The notes: generated from the sequence alone by a model not told the origin. Counted from the first letter of the stretch, positions 8,370 through 17,163 are shown. The stretch: DNA of 64,000 nt from Oceanobacillus limi (GCF_900111445.1 NZ_FOHE01000006.1:149499-213498); one strand, 5' to 3'. Made by a program: numbers and translations.

Positions 8370-9380
8370 ATGACTATTACAATTAAAGACGTTGCAAAGA
8401 AAGCAAATGTTTCGATTGCAACGGTCTCTCGAATCGTAAATAATAAACCAGGCTATTCCAAGGAAACGGAAAAGAAAGTACTGGAAGTAATAGAAGAATT
8501 GGGCTATCATCCGAATGCTATTGCAAGAGGTTTGATAAGTAAGCGTAGTCATACCATCGGTGTTTTAGTACCAAAATTATCGAGTATGCTAATGTCAGAG
8601 TTTATTAGTGGAATCGAAAATATTGCACATCAATTCGGTTCAAGTGTAATCATTTGTCATACCGAATCTAATGGGAAGAAGACAATGCAATATTTAGAAT
8701 TATTAAGGGAAAAACAAATCGATGGAATTATTTTCTCAAGTGAAGTTCTAACAGAAGAATACTATCAATTCATGAAGAAAATGGATGTACCAATTGTATT
8801 GCTATCGACTGTCTCTTTCGATTATCCTGTTCCATATGTAAGGGTGGATGACCAACATGCAGCATATACTGCTACGGAATACTTGATCAAAAAAGGACAT
8901 CGTAACATTGGAATGATTAGTGGTACTAAAGAAGATGTAGTAGCAGGCCAACCAAGAATTGATGGTTTTACACAGGCGATGGATCGAAACAAACTGCCAG
9001 TTACAAATAACATCGTTGCTGCTCCGGGGTTTGGATATGAGGATGGGAAAGAGGCTTTTAAACAGCTTATTACACAAAATCCTGACGTCACCGCTGTATT
9101 TGCCGCAAGTGATGAACTGGCATTGGGAGTTATATCGACGGCTTATCAAATGGACATTAAAATCCCAGATGATCTATCTGTGATTGGATACGATAATGTT
9201 AGTTTAGCCGAAATGAGTATACCTCCTCTAACTTCTGTAGGACAACCACTTAGTACGATGGGGGAGAAAGCAACAGAAATGATTTTTGAAATGATAAATA
9301 CAAATCAATCTGTTGAAAGTCGGATATTTCCGCATGAAATTGTAGAAAGACAAAGTGTAAAAGAATTGAAAAAAGAGTAA
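8370..9380 (+). CDS. LacI family regulator of the alpha-glucoside operon (MalR-like)
   Basis: A 336-residue LacI-family repressor. The N-terminus TIKDVAKKANVSIATVSRIV is the HTH and hinge entry, and NKPGYSKETEKKVLEVIEEL follows. The rest is the periplasmic-binding-protein-like sensor with the usual VIGYDN and PPLTSVGQP motifs near the end. It is followed at once by a sugar ABC transporter and a GH13 glucosidase, so the inducer is probably maltose or isomaltose-type sugars. Identical-core operators lie before its own gene and before the transporter genes. Confidence 0.88.
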   Translation: MTITIKDVAKKANVSIATVSRIVNNKPGYSKETEKKVLEVIEELGYHPNAIARGLISKRSHTIGVLVPKLSSMLMSEFISGIENIAHQFGSSVIICHTESNGKKTMQYLELLREKQIDGIIFSSEVLTEEYYQFMKKMDVPIVLLSTVSFDYPVPYVRVDDQHAAYTATEYLIKKGHRNIGMISGTKEDVVAGQPRIDGFTQAMDRNKLPVTNNIVAAPGFGYEDGKEAFKQLITQNPDVTAVFAASDELALGVISTAYQMDIKIPDDLSVIGYDNVSLAEMSIPPLTSVGQPLSTMGEKATEMIFEMINTNQSVESRIFPHEIVERQSVKELKKE

Positions 9381-9391
9381 ATCTCTTTTTT
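9369..9391 (+). terminator. Terminator of the LacI-type gene
   Basis: AAAAAAGAG, a 5-base loop, then CTCTTTTTT. It overlaps the TAA stop codon and separates the regulator from the transporter promoter. Confidence 0.7.
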
Positions 9392-9394
9392 GAG

Positions 9395-9418
9395 TTTTAC
9401 GTAAACGTTTACGTAAAA
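9395..9418. promoter_or_regulatory. LacI-type operator, transporter promoter
   Basis: A perfect 24-bp palindrome centred on GTAAACGTTTAC, between the regulator terminator and a plausible promoter (TTGATC 9435-9440, 16-bp spacer, TATTAG 9457-9462). It is an extended version of the site at 8332. Confidence 0.78.
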
Positions 9419-9485
9419 TGGGTATGAATAAGCGTTGATCATTTTATAAATATTACTATTAGAACATCATAATGGAGGAATTATC

Positions 9486-10715
9486 ATGAAATTTTCAAAA
9501 GGTTTAGCAGCAATCACATTAGGTACATCATTATTACTTGCTGGCTGTGGTGGTGACGGAGGTGCAGATGGTGAAGTAACGCTAGAGCTGTTCTCCAATA
9601 AGTCTGAAAGTGTTGATACGTATAAAGGATTAATAGCAGAATTTGAGGAACAAAATCCTGATATTAACATTAAATTAGAAGCACCACCAGAGGCGGAGAC
9701 AGTTTTAAAGACACGTTTAACGAAAAATGATTTACCAGATATTATGTCTATTGGTGGAAATGCAACGTATGGTGAATTAGCACGAGAAGGAGTGTTTCAT
9801 GACTTTTCGGATGATGAAGTATTAACGAATGTTCAATCATCCTATGTGGACATGCTAGGTCAATTGGTTGGACCAGAACATGATGGCGTTTATGGCCTTC
9901 CGTATGCAACCAATGCAAATCATGTCATCTATAATAAAGAAAAAGTTGAAGAATTAGGAATTGAAATTCCAACGAATTGGGACGAATTTGTTACAGCGTT
10001 AGAAGCTGCTAAAGAAGCTGGGGAAATCCCAATTTACTTCACATTACAAGAAGCGTGGACTGGAATGTCCGTTTGGAATGGTGTAGCAGGAAACTTAGTG
10101 GCAGATGACTTTGCAGAAAGAAAAAATAATGGAGAAGCATCATTTGTTGAAGAGTATGACGAAGTAGCAGATAAAATGTTAACGCTACTAGATTATGGCC
10201 ATAGTGATAATTTTGGTGTAGGTTATGGTGATGGGAATAATGCTTTTGCTACTGGAAACGGTGTTTTCTATATCCAAGGTAACTGGGCAATTCCAGAGAT
10301 TGTAAAAGCAAATCCCGATATTGAATTAGGCACATTTGCATTACCTTCAAATGATAATGCGGAAGAAAACGATCTCGTTTCAGGAGTAGACGTTGCATTA
10401 GCAGTAAGTGACTCAACAGATCACAAAGAAGAAGCGATGAAATTTATTGAATTCATGATTAGTCAAGAGACCGCTCAAACTTATATTGAAGAGCAAAAAG
10501 CATTTTCAGGTGTAGAAGGTGTTTTCCAAGAAGACCCGGTATTTGAAGGAATTCGTGTGAACTTTGAAGAAGGTCGATTAACGAGCTTCCCTGACCACTA
10601 TTACCCAGCAGGAATGGGGACAGAGAACTTAGTTCAAGACTTCCTTATCGAAAAAAATAAAGATGCTGCTTTACAAACATTAGATTCGGAATGGGATAAA
10701 GTTCAAAACCGCTAA
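9486..10715 (+). CDS. Sugar ABC transporter substrate-binding lipoprotein
   Basis: A 409-residue family-1 extracellular solute-binding protein that captures oligosaccharides outside the cell. The signal peptide ends in the lipobox LAGC (Cys21), so it is a lipid-anchored lipoprotein. A Gly/Asp linker follows, then EVTLELFSNKSESVDTYKGL and the later VSGVDVALAVS, typical of maltose/alpha-glucoside binding proteins. The ribosome site is TGGAGGA. It is the first and presumably most expressed gene of the operon, since a hairpin follows it. Confidence 0.88.
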   Translation: MKFSKGLAAITLGTSLLLAGCGGDGGADGEVTLELFSNKSESVDTYKGLIAEFEEQNPDINIKLEAPPEAETVLKTRLTKNDLPDIMSIGGNATYGELAREGVFHDFSDDEVLTNVQSSYVDMLGQLVGPEHDGVYGLPYATNANHVIYNKEKVEELGIEIPTNWDEFVTALEAAKEAGEIPIYFTLQEAWTGMSVWNGVAGNLVADDFAERKNNGEASFVEEYDEVADKMLTLLDYGHSDNFGVGYGDGNNAFATGNGVFYIQGNWAIPEIVKANPDIELGTFALPSNDNAEENDLVSGVDVALAVSDSTDHKEEAMKFIEFMISQETAQTYIEEQKAFSGVEGVFQEDPVFEGIRVNFEEGRLTSFPDHYYPAGMGTENLVQDFLIEKNKDAALQTLDSEWDKVQNR

Positions 10716-10721
10716 ATTCTT

Positions 10722-10748
10722 TAGGGGCCTCTATTATAGAAGCCCCTA
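10722..10748 (+). terminator. Intra-operon attenuating hairpin
   Basis: TAGGGGC ... GCCCCTA with an inner TCTA/TAGA helix and a weak U-rich tail, placed between the binding-protein and permease genes. Such hairpins commonly let the binding protein be made in excess over the membrane subunits. Confidence 0.65.
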
Positions 10749-10775
10749 TTTCATTCTAAAGGAGAGATTATCATC

Positions 10776-11636
10776 ATGGTGAAAAAGAAGCATGCTTTTC
10801 TACTAATGGTTATTCCTGCTTTTGTTCTATTTTTCACCTTTCATACTTATCCAGCTTTGCAGGGGATATTTTATAGTTTTACCGACTATAAGGGGTATGG
10901 AAATTGGGATTTCGTAGGATTTAAAAACTATTTTAATGTCTTTCAAGATGGCCGTGCTTTAAGTGCATATGGCTTTACTTTTCAGTTTGCTATTGTAGCC
11001 ACGATTCTTGTTAACATTATTAGTGTCTTAATTGCAATTGGACTAAATTCTAACATAAAGTTACGTAAGACACTTCGAGCAACATACTTTTTACCGTATA
11101 TTTTAAGTGTTCTTATCGTTGGTTATATTTTCAAATTTATGTTTACCCATCTGCTTCCACAAATCGGACAGGCGTTAAATATTGAATTTCTATCAACCAA
11201 TATTTTGGGAAATCCAGATTTGGCATGGCTAGGTATTGTATTAGTAGCAGTATGGCAATCAGCGGCATTTAATACATTATTATACTTGGCTGGGCTTTCT
11301 ACGATTGATGATCAAGTGTATGAGGCTGCGAGTATTGATGGAGCAAAGCCGTGGGCAAGATTTTGGAAAATTACCTTCCCGTTAATTGCACCATTCTTTA
11401 CGATTAATATGGTTGTGGCAATGAAAAACTTCCTAATGGCCTTTGATCAAATCGTCGCATTAACTGGTGGGGGACCAGGTCAAGCTACTGAATCCATCTC
11501 TTTACTTATTTACCGTGGCGGATTCCAAGGCGGAGAATTTGCGTATCAATCAGCTAACGCGGTTATTTACTTTATCGTTATTGTTGCAATTTCTATTATC
11601 CAACTACGCGTTCTTGAACGAAGAGAGGTGAAATAA
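10776..11636 (+). CDS. Sugar ABC transporter permease (MalF-like)
   Basis: A 286-residue inner-membrane subunit with about six helices. The ATPase-docking EAA loop is visible as YEAASIDGAKPWARFWKITF. MVIPAFVLFFTFHTYPALQG at the N-terminus is typical of the first permease of carbohydrate-uptake (CUT1) systems. AAAGGAGAG precedes the ATG. The gene is two bases from the second permease gene, so the two are translated together. Confidence 0.9.
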   Translation: MVKKKHAFLLMVIPAFVLFFTFHTYPALQGIFYSFTDYKGYGNWDFVGFKNYFNVFQDGRALSAYGFTFQFAIVATILVNIISVLIAIGLNSNIKLRKTLRATYFLPYILSVLIVGYIFKFMFTHLLPQIGQALNIEFLSTNILGNPDLAWLGIVLVAVWQSAAFNTLLYLAGLSTIDDQVYEAASIDGAKPWARFWKITFPLIAPFFTINMVVAMKNFLMAFDQIVALTGGGPGQATESISLLIYRGGFQGGEFAYQSANAVIYFIVIVAISIIQLRVLERREVK

Positions 11637-11638
11637 CT

Positions 11639-12460
11639 ATGATAGGAAATCGAGCGAATTGGAAAGTGACAATTTTATTAATACTTGGAGCACTATTTAT
11701 TTTACTCCCACTGTATTTAACCATTACAATAGCGTTTAAAACACCGCGGGAAATGACGGGAAATCTACTCGCTCTACCACAATCGTGGTCGATACAGAAC
11801 TTCCTGGATGCCATTGAAATGACTAATTTCTTCCAAGCATTGGGGAACAGTGCTTTTGTTACGATCTTAACGGTTGCTGTGGTAATTTTAACGCACTCTC
11901 TAGTTGCATATGCGATTGCTAGAAATTTGCATAAAAAATTCTACAAATTCCTATATTTTTATTTTATTAGTGCCATGTTTATTCCATTTCCTATCATTAT
12001 GTTACCACTTGTTAAGCAAACTGCGATGTGGGGAATGGACAACCTTATTGGATTAGTAATTCTAAATGGGGTTATGCAACTAGCGTTTAATGTATTTATT
12101 TATGTAGGGTTTGTTAAAACAGTTCCAAAAGAACTGGAGGAAGCAGCTATTATTGATGGTGCTAGTACATGGCAAGTATTTTGGAAAGTTATATTTCCAT
12201 TAATGAAACCGATGCATGCTACCGTAGCTATTTTAACGGCTTTGGCTGCGTGGAATGACTTTATGCTTCCACTTGTTATTTTAAGTGATTCAAATCAATA
12301 CACATTGCCACTCGTACAGTATGCGTTCCAAGGACAGTTTAGTACAGACTATAACCTTGCCTTTGCATCTTACTTAATGGCAATGTTACCAATGATTATT
12401 GTTTATATCTTTGCACAAAAATGGATTATCGGCGGTGTTATGAGAGGATCGATTAAGTAA
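11639..12460 (+). CDS. Sugar ABC transporter permease (MalG-like)
   Basis: A 273-residue second CUT1 permease. The EAA loop reads LEEAAIIDGASTWQVFWKV, and the C-terminal motif IIGGVMRGSIK is the classic MalG ending. No ATPase gene lies in the operon. Bacillus CUT1 systems usually borrow the shared ATPase MsmX, which is the likely case here. Confidence 0.9.
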   Translation: MIGNRANWKVTILLILGALFILLPLYLTITIAFKTPREMTGNLLALPQSWSIQNFLDAIEMTNFFQALGNSAFVTILTVAVVILTHSLVAYAIARNLHKKFYKFLYFYFISAMFIPFPIIMLPLVKQTAMWGMDNLIGLVILNGVMQLAFNVFIYVGFVKTVPKELEEAAIIDGASTWQVFWKVIFPLMKPMHATVAILTALAAWNDFMLPLVILSDSNQYTLPLVQYAFQGQFSTDYNLAFASYLMAMLPMIIVYIFAQKWIIGGVMRGSIK

Positions 12461-12491
12461 TATTACCAAAGGAATACGGAGGAGATTAGTT

Positions 12492-14177
12492 ATGACTCAT
12501 AAAGCATGGTGGAAAGAAAGTGTTGTTTATCAAATTTATCCAAGAAGTTTTAATGACAGTAATGGGGATGGAATTGGTGATATTAAAGGGATTACGGAAA
12601 AGTTAGATTATCTTAAAAATCTTGGTATCGAAGTTATTTGGTTATCGCCAGTGTATAAATCCCCAAATGATGATAATGGTTATGATATTGCGGATTATAA
12701 AGCAATCATGGATGAATTTGGAACGATGGAAGATTGGGAAGAACTTTTAGAAGAAATGCATAATCGTGATTTGAAGCTAATTATGGATTTAGTTGTGAAC
12801 CATTCGTCTGATGAACACGAGTGGTTCCAAGAGTCGAGAAAGTCAAAGGATAATCCATTTCGAGATTATTACATTTGGCGTACTAGTAAGGATGGAAAAG
12901 AACCAAATAATTGGGAGTCGGCTTTTAGTGGTCCAGCTTGGGATTATGATGAGCAAACAGACGAATATTATTTACATTTATTTAGTAAAAAGCAACCGGA
13001 TTTAAATTGGGAAAATCCTAAACTTCGTCAAGAGATATATGACATGATGAAATGGTGGTTGAATAAAGGTGTAGATGGTTTCCGTATGGACGTTATTAAC
13101 TTTATATCCAAGGTACCTGGGTTACCTGATGCACCAAATCCAGAAGGGAAGAAATATGTTGGTGGCGGACAGTACTTTATGAACGGACCACGCATCCATG
13201 ATTATTTAAAGGAAATGAATGATGAAGTACTATCGAAATACGACATCATGACGGTTGGTGAAATGCCAGGAGTCGATGTGGAAGAGGCGAAGAAATATAC
13301 AGATCCAGATCGTAAGGAGCTGCAAATGGTATTCCAGTTCGAACATATGGATCTAGATTCTGGTCCGAATGGAAAATGGGATTTAAAGCCGCTAGATCTT
13401 AAGGATCTCAAACAAAGCATTACAAGATGGCAAAAGGGTCTGCAAGGAATTGGTTGGAACAGCTTGTATTTGAATAATCATGATCAACCAAGAATTGTAT
13501 CTCGTTTCGGCAATGACAAAGAATATCGACTTGAATCAGCAAAAATGTTAGGAACCTTTTTACACATGCTACAAGGAACACCGTTTATTTATCAAGGAGA
13601 AGAAATAGGGATGACGAATATCCATTTTGATTCTATTGATGATTATAAGGATATTGAGATCTTGAACATGTACCAGGAAAAAGTAGTGGAAGGAAACGAG
13701 GATCCAGATAAGGTGATGGAGTCTATTTATGTCAAAGGTCGTGACAATGCCCGTACACCGATTCAGTGGGATACATCAGAAAATGCCGGGTTTACGACTG
13801 GTGAGCCTTGGATAAAGGTCAATCCAAATTATAAAGAAATCAATGCTGAACAAGCTATAAACGATGAAAATTCCGTGTATCATTATTACCGCCAACTAAT
13901 TCAATTACGTAAAAAACATGAGATTATTGTTTACGGTGAATACGATCTAATTTTAGAAAGTCATGATCAGATATACGCATACACACGTACGTTTGAAGGG
14001 GAAAAAGTACTAGTAGTTACGAACTTTAGTGAACAAGAAGTTCCATTTGAACTTCCTACTGGTGTTTCTTTTGAAGCAAAGGAACTACTCATCAGCAACT
14101 ATCCAAACGAAGGAATACAAGATTACCATTCCTTCACCCTAAAACCATACGAAGCAAGAGTCTACAAAGGCGTTTAA
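12492..14177 (+). CDS. malL: GH13 oligo-1,6-glucosidase / alpha-glucosidase (MalL-like)
   Basis: A 561-residue cytoplasmic glycoside hydrolase that splits imported short alpha-glucosides to glucose. It opens WKESVVYQIYPRSFNDSNGD. Region I is DLVVNHSSDEH, the nucleophile is Asp200 in GFRMDVIN, the acid/base is Glu257 in TVGEMPG, and the third carboxylate is Asp331 in NNHDQPR. Val201 right after the nucleophile is the residue known to favour alpha-1,6 bonds (isomaltose) over alpha-1,4. The gene is last in the regulator-importer operon and is followed 5 nt later by a palindromic repeat. Confidence 0.92.
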   Translation: MTHKAWWKESVVYQIYPRSFNDSNGDGIGDIKGITEKLDYLKNLGIEVIWLSPVYKSPNDDNGYDIADYKAIMDEFGTMEDWEELLEEMHNRDLKLIMDLVVNHSSDEHEWFQESRKSKDNPFRDYYIWRTSKDGKEPNNWESAFSGPAWDYDEQTDEYYLHLFSKKQPDLNWENPKLRQEIYDMMKWWLNKGVDGFRMDVINFISKVPGLPDAPNPEGKKYVGGGQYFMNGPRIHDYLKEMNDEVLSKYDIMTVGEMPGVDVEEAKKYTDPDRKELQMVFQFEHMDLDSGPNGKWDLKPLDLKDLKQSITRWQKGLQGIGWNSLYLNNHDQPRIVSRFGNDKEYRLESAKMLGTFLHMLQGTPFIYQGEEIGMTNIHFDSIDDYKDIEILNMYQEKVVEGNEDPDKVMESIYVKGRDNARTPIQWDTSENAGFTTGEPWIKVNPNYKEINAEQAINDENSVYHYYRQLIQLRKKHEIIVYGEYDLILESHDQIYAYTRTFEGEKVLVVTNFSEQEVPFELPTGVSFEAKELLISNYPNEGIQDYHSFTLKPYEARVYKGV

Positions 14178-14182
14178 TATTA

Positions 14183-14224
14183 GGTGCCAGGCACCTGTCG
14201 ACTAGTCGACAAGTGCCTGGCACC
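14183..14224. repeat. Palindromic repeat copy 5
   Basis: A 42-bp perfect palindrome whose symmetry extends outward (ATTAGG ... CCTAAT). It begins 5 nt after the malL stop, where a terminator would be expected. Confidence 0.92.
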
Positions 14225-14233
14225 TAATTCTTA

Positions 14234-14262
14234 TTTACAAATAATTCATTCCATGATAAGAT
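14234..14262 (+). promoter_or_regulatory. Promoter of the T-box/MFS unit
   Basis: TTTACA, a 17-bp spacer and TAAGAT form a good sigma-A promoter just before the T-box leader. Confidence 0.6.
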
Positions 14263-14274
14263 AGGAAAAATTTA

Positions 14275-14556
14275 TCTTACATGCGATGAAGAGAAGAGTA
14301 GGTAGGGCTAATCATTATAGAGAACTCCGGTTGCTGGAAAGGGGTATGAAAGGTCTTATTGAAGCAAGTCTCAGAGTATTACATTGGAACCAATAAATGG
14401 GGATGGTGTAACGGGAGCTCCCGTTATTGAGCTAGAGTATAGAACGATTGTACTTGAAGAGGTTAATATGGTGACATATTAATGAACTGGGGTGGCACCG
14501 CGGATAGCCGGATCTCGTCCCCAAGACCGAAATGGCTTGGGAGGCGGGATTTTTTG
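14275..14556 (+). promoter_or_regulatory. T-box riboswitch controlling an MFS gene
   Basis: A tRNA-sensing leader. The loop E strand AGTA (in GAAGAGTAGG) pairs across to GAA at 14361-14363; the stem between follows the same pattern as the two trp T-boxes in this window. The antiterminator bulge is GGTGGCACCGCGG (14491-14503). The terminator has a CCCAAG/CTTGGG stem and ends in T6. By alignment with the trp leaders the specifier is GCA (Ala, 14364-14366). Shifting by one base gives AGC (Ser) or CAA (Gln). The TGGC bulge expects a tRNA with discriminator G, which suits Ser or Gln better than Ala. Confidence 0.88.
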
Positions 14557-15777
14557 ATTAAGCATACAGTTAATTGGAAGTATCCGACTATTTTATTGGT
14601 AGGTATTGGTGTTTCGCATATTGGAGAATGGGTTTATTTTATTGCGTTAAATTTAATTGTTTTAGACAGTACTGGATCACCATTGGCTGTTAGCCTTTTA
14701 TATCTCATGCGGCCGATTGCAACCTTACTAACAAATGCATGGGCAGGTGGGGTTATTGACCGGTTAAATAATCGAAATGTCATGATATTCCTTGATCTGT
14801 TTCGATCCTTTTTTATATTTTTACTTCCTTTTATATCATCTATGGTATTCATTTACCTCATTGTCCTTATCATCAATATGGCAAGTGCTATGTTTGGTCC
14901 TACATCTATGACGTATATTACCAAACTGATTCCCCGTCAGCTAAGACCGAGATTTAATTCGTTGTATAGTTTAATTACTTCTGGAGCATTTTTAGTGGGG
15001 CCTGCCATTGCGGGGATTCTATTTATGTTTGGCACACCTGAGATTGCTATCGTTACGAATGGAGTAGCGTTACTTCTGTCTGGCATGATAACTTGTTTGA
15101 TGCCAAAATTAGACGAGGAAAAGAAGAGATTACCTACAAACAGTTCTATAACATTTGTTGGTTTACAAAAGGATTGGTCCATCGTTCTTCAGTTTAGTGT
15201 TCATTCCCGTTATATCTTGATTATATATTTTTTATTCAATTGTATTATGGCAGTGTTGGCTAGTGCGGTAGATTCCTTAGAAGCTGCTTTTGCAAAAGGG
15301 GCACTGGAATTATCGAATATGGAATATGGCTTTTTAGTTTCCATTGCTGGAGCAGGAATTGGAATAGGAGCTTTATGCATCAATGCTTTCATTCATAAAA
15401 TATCGGTAACAACGTTGATAGGTTTTGGAACGGTATTTGTATCGCTAGGTTATGTTTTATATGCATCTTCTCATTCATTTCTTGTAGCAAGTATTGGATT
15501 TTTTGTCCTTGCGTATTTTACAGCTTTTGCAAACACAGGCTTTTTAACATTTTTTCAAAATAATATTCCTGTGGAAAAAATGGGGAGGATTAGCAGTGTT
15601 TATCAATTTGTAGATGCTGTGCTCATCATTCTAACGACAGTAGGAATTGGTATGTATGCTCACTTCAGTTCGGTGAAAGTAGCAGTTTTTTCTGGTACGT
15701 CTATCATGCTCTTTCTAGCTCTGTTGTTATGTGTGTATTGTTTACAGTCTCATGAAAAGAAATATTCCTCTGATTAA
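14554..15777 (+). CDS. MFS transporter under T-box control
   Basis: About 407 residues, 12 predicted helices. It resembles the MFS_3/NreB-like exporter branch: ISHIGEWVYFIALNLIVLD-type TM1, AGGVIDRLNNRNVMIFLDLF as motif A, and TYITKLIPRQLRPRFNSLYS mid-protein. The TTG at 14554 is chosen as start because GGGAGGCGG lies just upstream. That ribosome site is inside the T-box terminator stem, so the switch may also gate translation. The open frame back to 14482 is leader RNA. Substrate unknown; control by an uncharged tRNA suggests an amino acid or amino-acid-derived compound. Confidence 0.82.
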   Translation: MIKHTVNWKYPTILLVGIGVSHIGEWVYFIALNLIVLDSTGSPLAVSLLYLMRPIATLLTNAWAGGVIDRLNNRNVMIFLDLFRSFFIFLLPFISSMVFIYLIVLIINMASAMFGPTSMTYITKLIPRQLRPRFNSLYSLITSGAFLVGPAIAGILFMFGTPEIAIVTNGVALLLSGMITCLMPKLDEEKKRLPTNSSITFVGLQKDWSIVLQFSVHSRYILIIYFLFNCIMAVLASAVDSLEAAFAKGALELSNMEYGFLVSIAGAGIGIGALCINAFIHKISVTTLIGFGTVFVSLGYVLYASSHSFLVASIGFFVLAYFTAFANTGFLTFFQNNIPVEKMGRISSVYQFVDAVLIILTTVGIGMYAHFSSVKVAVFSGTSIMLFLALLLCVYCLQSHEKKYSSD

Positions 15778-15852
15778 AATTTTGAATAATATAATATTGA
15801 TACGTGATGTATGTTATTCTTGAAATAGTATATATGTAATAGAGTTTTATTG

Positions 15853-15975
15853 TAGAAGGATAGGTGGGGCGACCGACTAAATATGGTGATTTAACGTATT
15901 TTGGGCTAAGCCATACGATAGGTGCAGTACCGTGCAAAAAATGTTGAATTATTTCCTAGGAAATTCATCTACTTG
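15853..15975 (+). promoter_or_regulatory. Structured leader of the small-peptide genes
   Basis: The 212 bp between the MFS stop and the 28-residue peptide contain several pairings: TATGG (15882) with CCATA (15911), and a hairpin TGAA...TTTCCTAGGAAATTCA (15945-15967) just before the ribosome site. It matches no riboswitch class I could recall. It may be a regulatory leader; this is inference from folding potential. Confidence 0.3.
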
Positions 15976-15989
15976 AAGGAGGAAGGATA

Positions 15990-16076
15990 ATGGCTGCAAT
16001 TGTAACATTAATTGGTGATATGTTTTCTGCAATAGCGACTGTATTTTTGAAGAAGGATCAAAAGAAGAAAAACTAG
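15990..16076 (+). CDS. 28-residue amphipathic peptide, PSM/delta-hemolysin-like
   Basis: A very short gene with a strong ribosome site (AAGGAGGAAGG). The peptide begins MAAIVTLIGDMFSAIATVFL and ends in a Lys-rich tail (KKDQKKKN). It has no leader peptide. Its start resembles staphylococcal delta-hemolysin (MAQDIISTIGDL...), and its size and hydrophobic-then-basic pattern fit phenol-soluble modulins, leaderless bacteriocins, or type I toxins. A 56-residue membrane protein follows 24 bp later, as an immunity or partner gene would. The function is inferred only from these shapes. Confidence 0.55.
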   Translation: MAAIVTLIGDMFSAIATVFLKKDQKKKN

Positions 16077-16100
16077 ATTGGAGTAAAAAGGGGAATTAGG

Positions 16101-16271
16101 TTGAGACTAATCATTGGAATAATAAGCTGTTTCGTTTTATTCATAATAGGTAGCTACAATATACTTACAAATGACGTGCGATTCTTTTTTGTCCTCATTG
16201 CAATAAGTGGTTTTATCGGATTATTGGGTGGGATATTTGAGTTAACAAAAAAGCAAAAAAACAAAGGATAA
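16101..16271 (+). CDS. 56-residue two-helix membrane protein
   Basis: TTG start after AAAAAGGGG. Two hydrophobic helices are clear, residues 3-22 (LIIGIISCFVLFIIGSY...) and 28-46 (FFFVLIAISGFIGLLGGIF), with a short polar turn TNDVR between and a Lys-rich C-terminus. It lies 24 bp behind the 28-residue peptide, and the operon terminator overlaps its stop codon, so the two form a closed two-gene unit. An immunity or accessory role for the peptide is possible but untested. Confidence 0.55.
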   Translation: MRLIIGIISCFVLFIIGSYNILTNDVRFFFVLIAISGFIGLLGGIFELTKKQKNKG

Positions 16272-16301
16272 TCCTCGCTTAAAGGGTTATCCTTTGTTTT
16301 T
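16259..16301 (+). terminator. Terminator of the small-peptide operon
   Basis: AACAAAGGATAA pairs with TTATCCTTTGTT across a 15-base loop, followed by T5. It covers the stop codon of the 56-residue gene. The A-rich left side could also end the convergent methyltransferase transcript. Confidence 0.85.
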
Positions 16302-16318
16302 GATTACGAGTATAATAG

Positions 16319-17074
16319 TTAATCTAATTTTAACTTAGCCATATATGACATTGCTTGTCCCAACGGCACCTTTGTTTGGTATTTCCATTTTTCGTAGTCC
16401 ATTGCTCCACTCGGTTCACAATGCTGCAGTTGTAAGGGGAGTTCGTTAATCAGTAAATTTAAATCGGCTGGGGAATAACACCGTAATGATTGTGATACTT
16501 TCGTTGTTGGTTCGTCCGTTTTCCACCATGTATCTAGCATCCTGCATTCGATAGCATCAAAGTCATACTTTCTGCTGATGCCTTCAATCGTCATTTCTTC
16601 TCCAGCTGTCTTTGCCCAATACCATGGGGTATATATATCAATAAGTGTTGTTCCATTTGGCTTTAACCACTCCTCCGAAATACGCTGCAATAGTACCTTT
16701 TGATCACCATCTGTTCCAACTCCAAATCCATCCCAATAGCAAATGACATCGAACTTTTCCTTTAGTTCTACCTCAAAAAAATCTCCTTGAATGGCACGGA
16801 GGTTCGATTCAACATGATGCTTCTTTGCTAGCTTCGTCGTATGCTCTACACATTCCGAAATTAGTTCAATTACAGTAACATCATAACCGTGTTTAGCTGC
16901 TGTAACGGCGAATTGACCATTTCCTCCACCGAGTTCAAGAATTTTTTTACTAGGTTGATCCATAAATTGTTCCATTTTCTCTACTAACTCATCTTGTAGC
17001 TCTTCTGTATTTTTACTAGTTAAAGTATTCCACCATTCATATTGTTTTTGATAGAAGTTACTGATCCATTTCAT
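16319..17074 (-). CDS. Class I SAM-dependent methyltransferase
   Basis: A 251-residue Rossmann-fold methyltransferase. Motif I is ILELGGGNGQFAVTAAKHGY, motif II the acidic VTVIELISE, and motif IV/V FDVICYWDGFGVGTDGD then WLKPNGTTLIDIYTPWYW. The ATG follows GGAGG. The substrate is unknown. The gene is convergent with the small-peptide operon. Confidence 0.85.
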   Translation of the reverse strand: MKWISNFYQKQYEWWNTLTSKNTEELQDELVEKMEQFMDQPSKKILELGGGNGQFAVTAAKHGYDVTVIELISECVEHTTKLAKKHHVESNLRAIQGDFFEVELKEKFDVICYWDGFGVGTDGDQKVLLQRISEEWLKPNGTTLIDIYTPWYWAKTAGEEMTIEGISRKYDFDAIECRMLDTWWKTDEPTTKVSQSLRCYSPADLNLLINELPLQLQHCEPSGAMDYEKWKYQTKVPLGQAMSYMAKLKLD

Positions 17075-17163
17075 TTGATAGCCTCCTAGGTTCTTTATTT
17101 AAGTACAACAAGGGTCAGCTATGTATTATAAGTTACGTATCCCCATTTTTAAATCTTACTATA

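Noticed and set aside
8322..8552. Minus-strand open frame over the LacI-type promoter
   Set aside because: Overlaps promoter, operator and the start of a clear gene; no ribosome site.
15990..16076. Reading the 28-codon frame as a leader peptide for attenuation
   Set aside because: It lacks repeated codons of one amino acid and a following terminator/antiterminator; its strong ribosome site and partner gene fit a product better.
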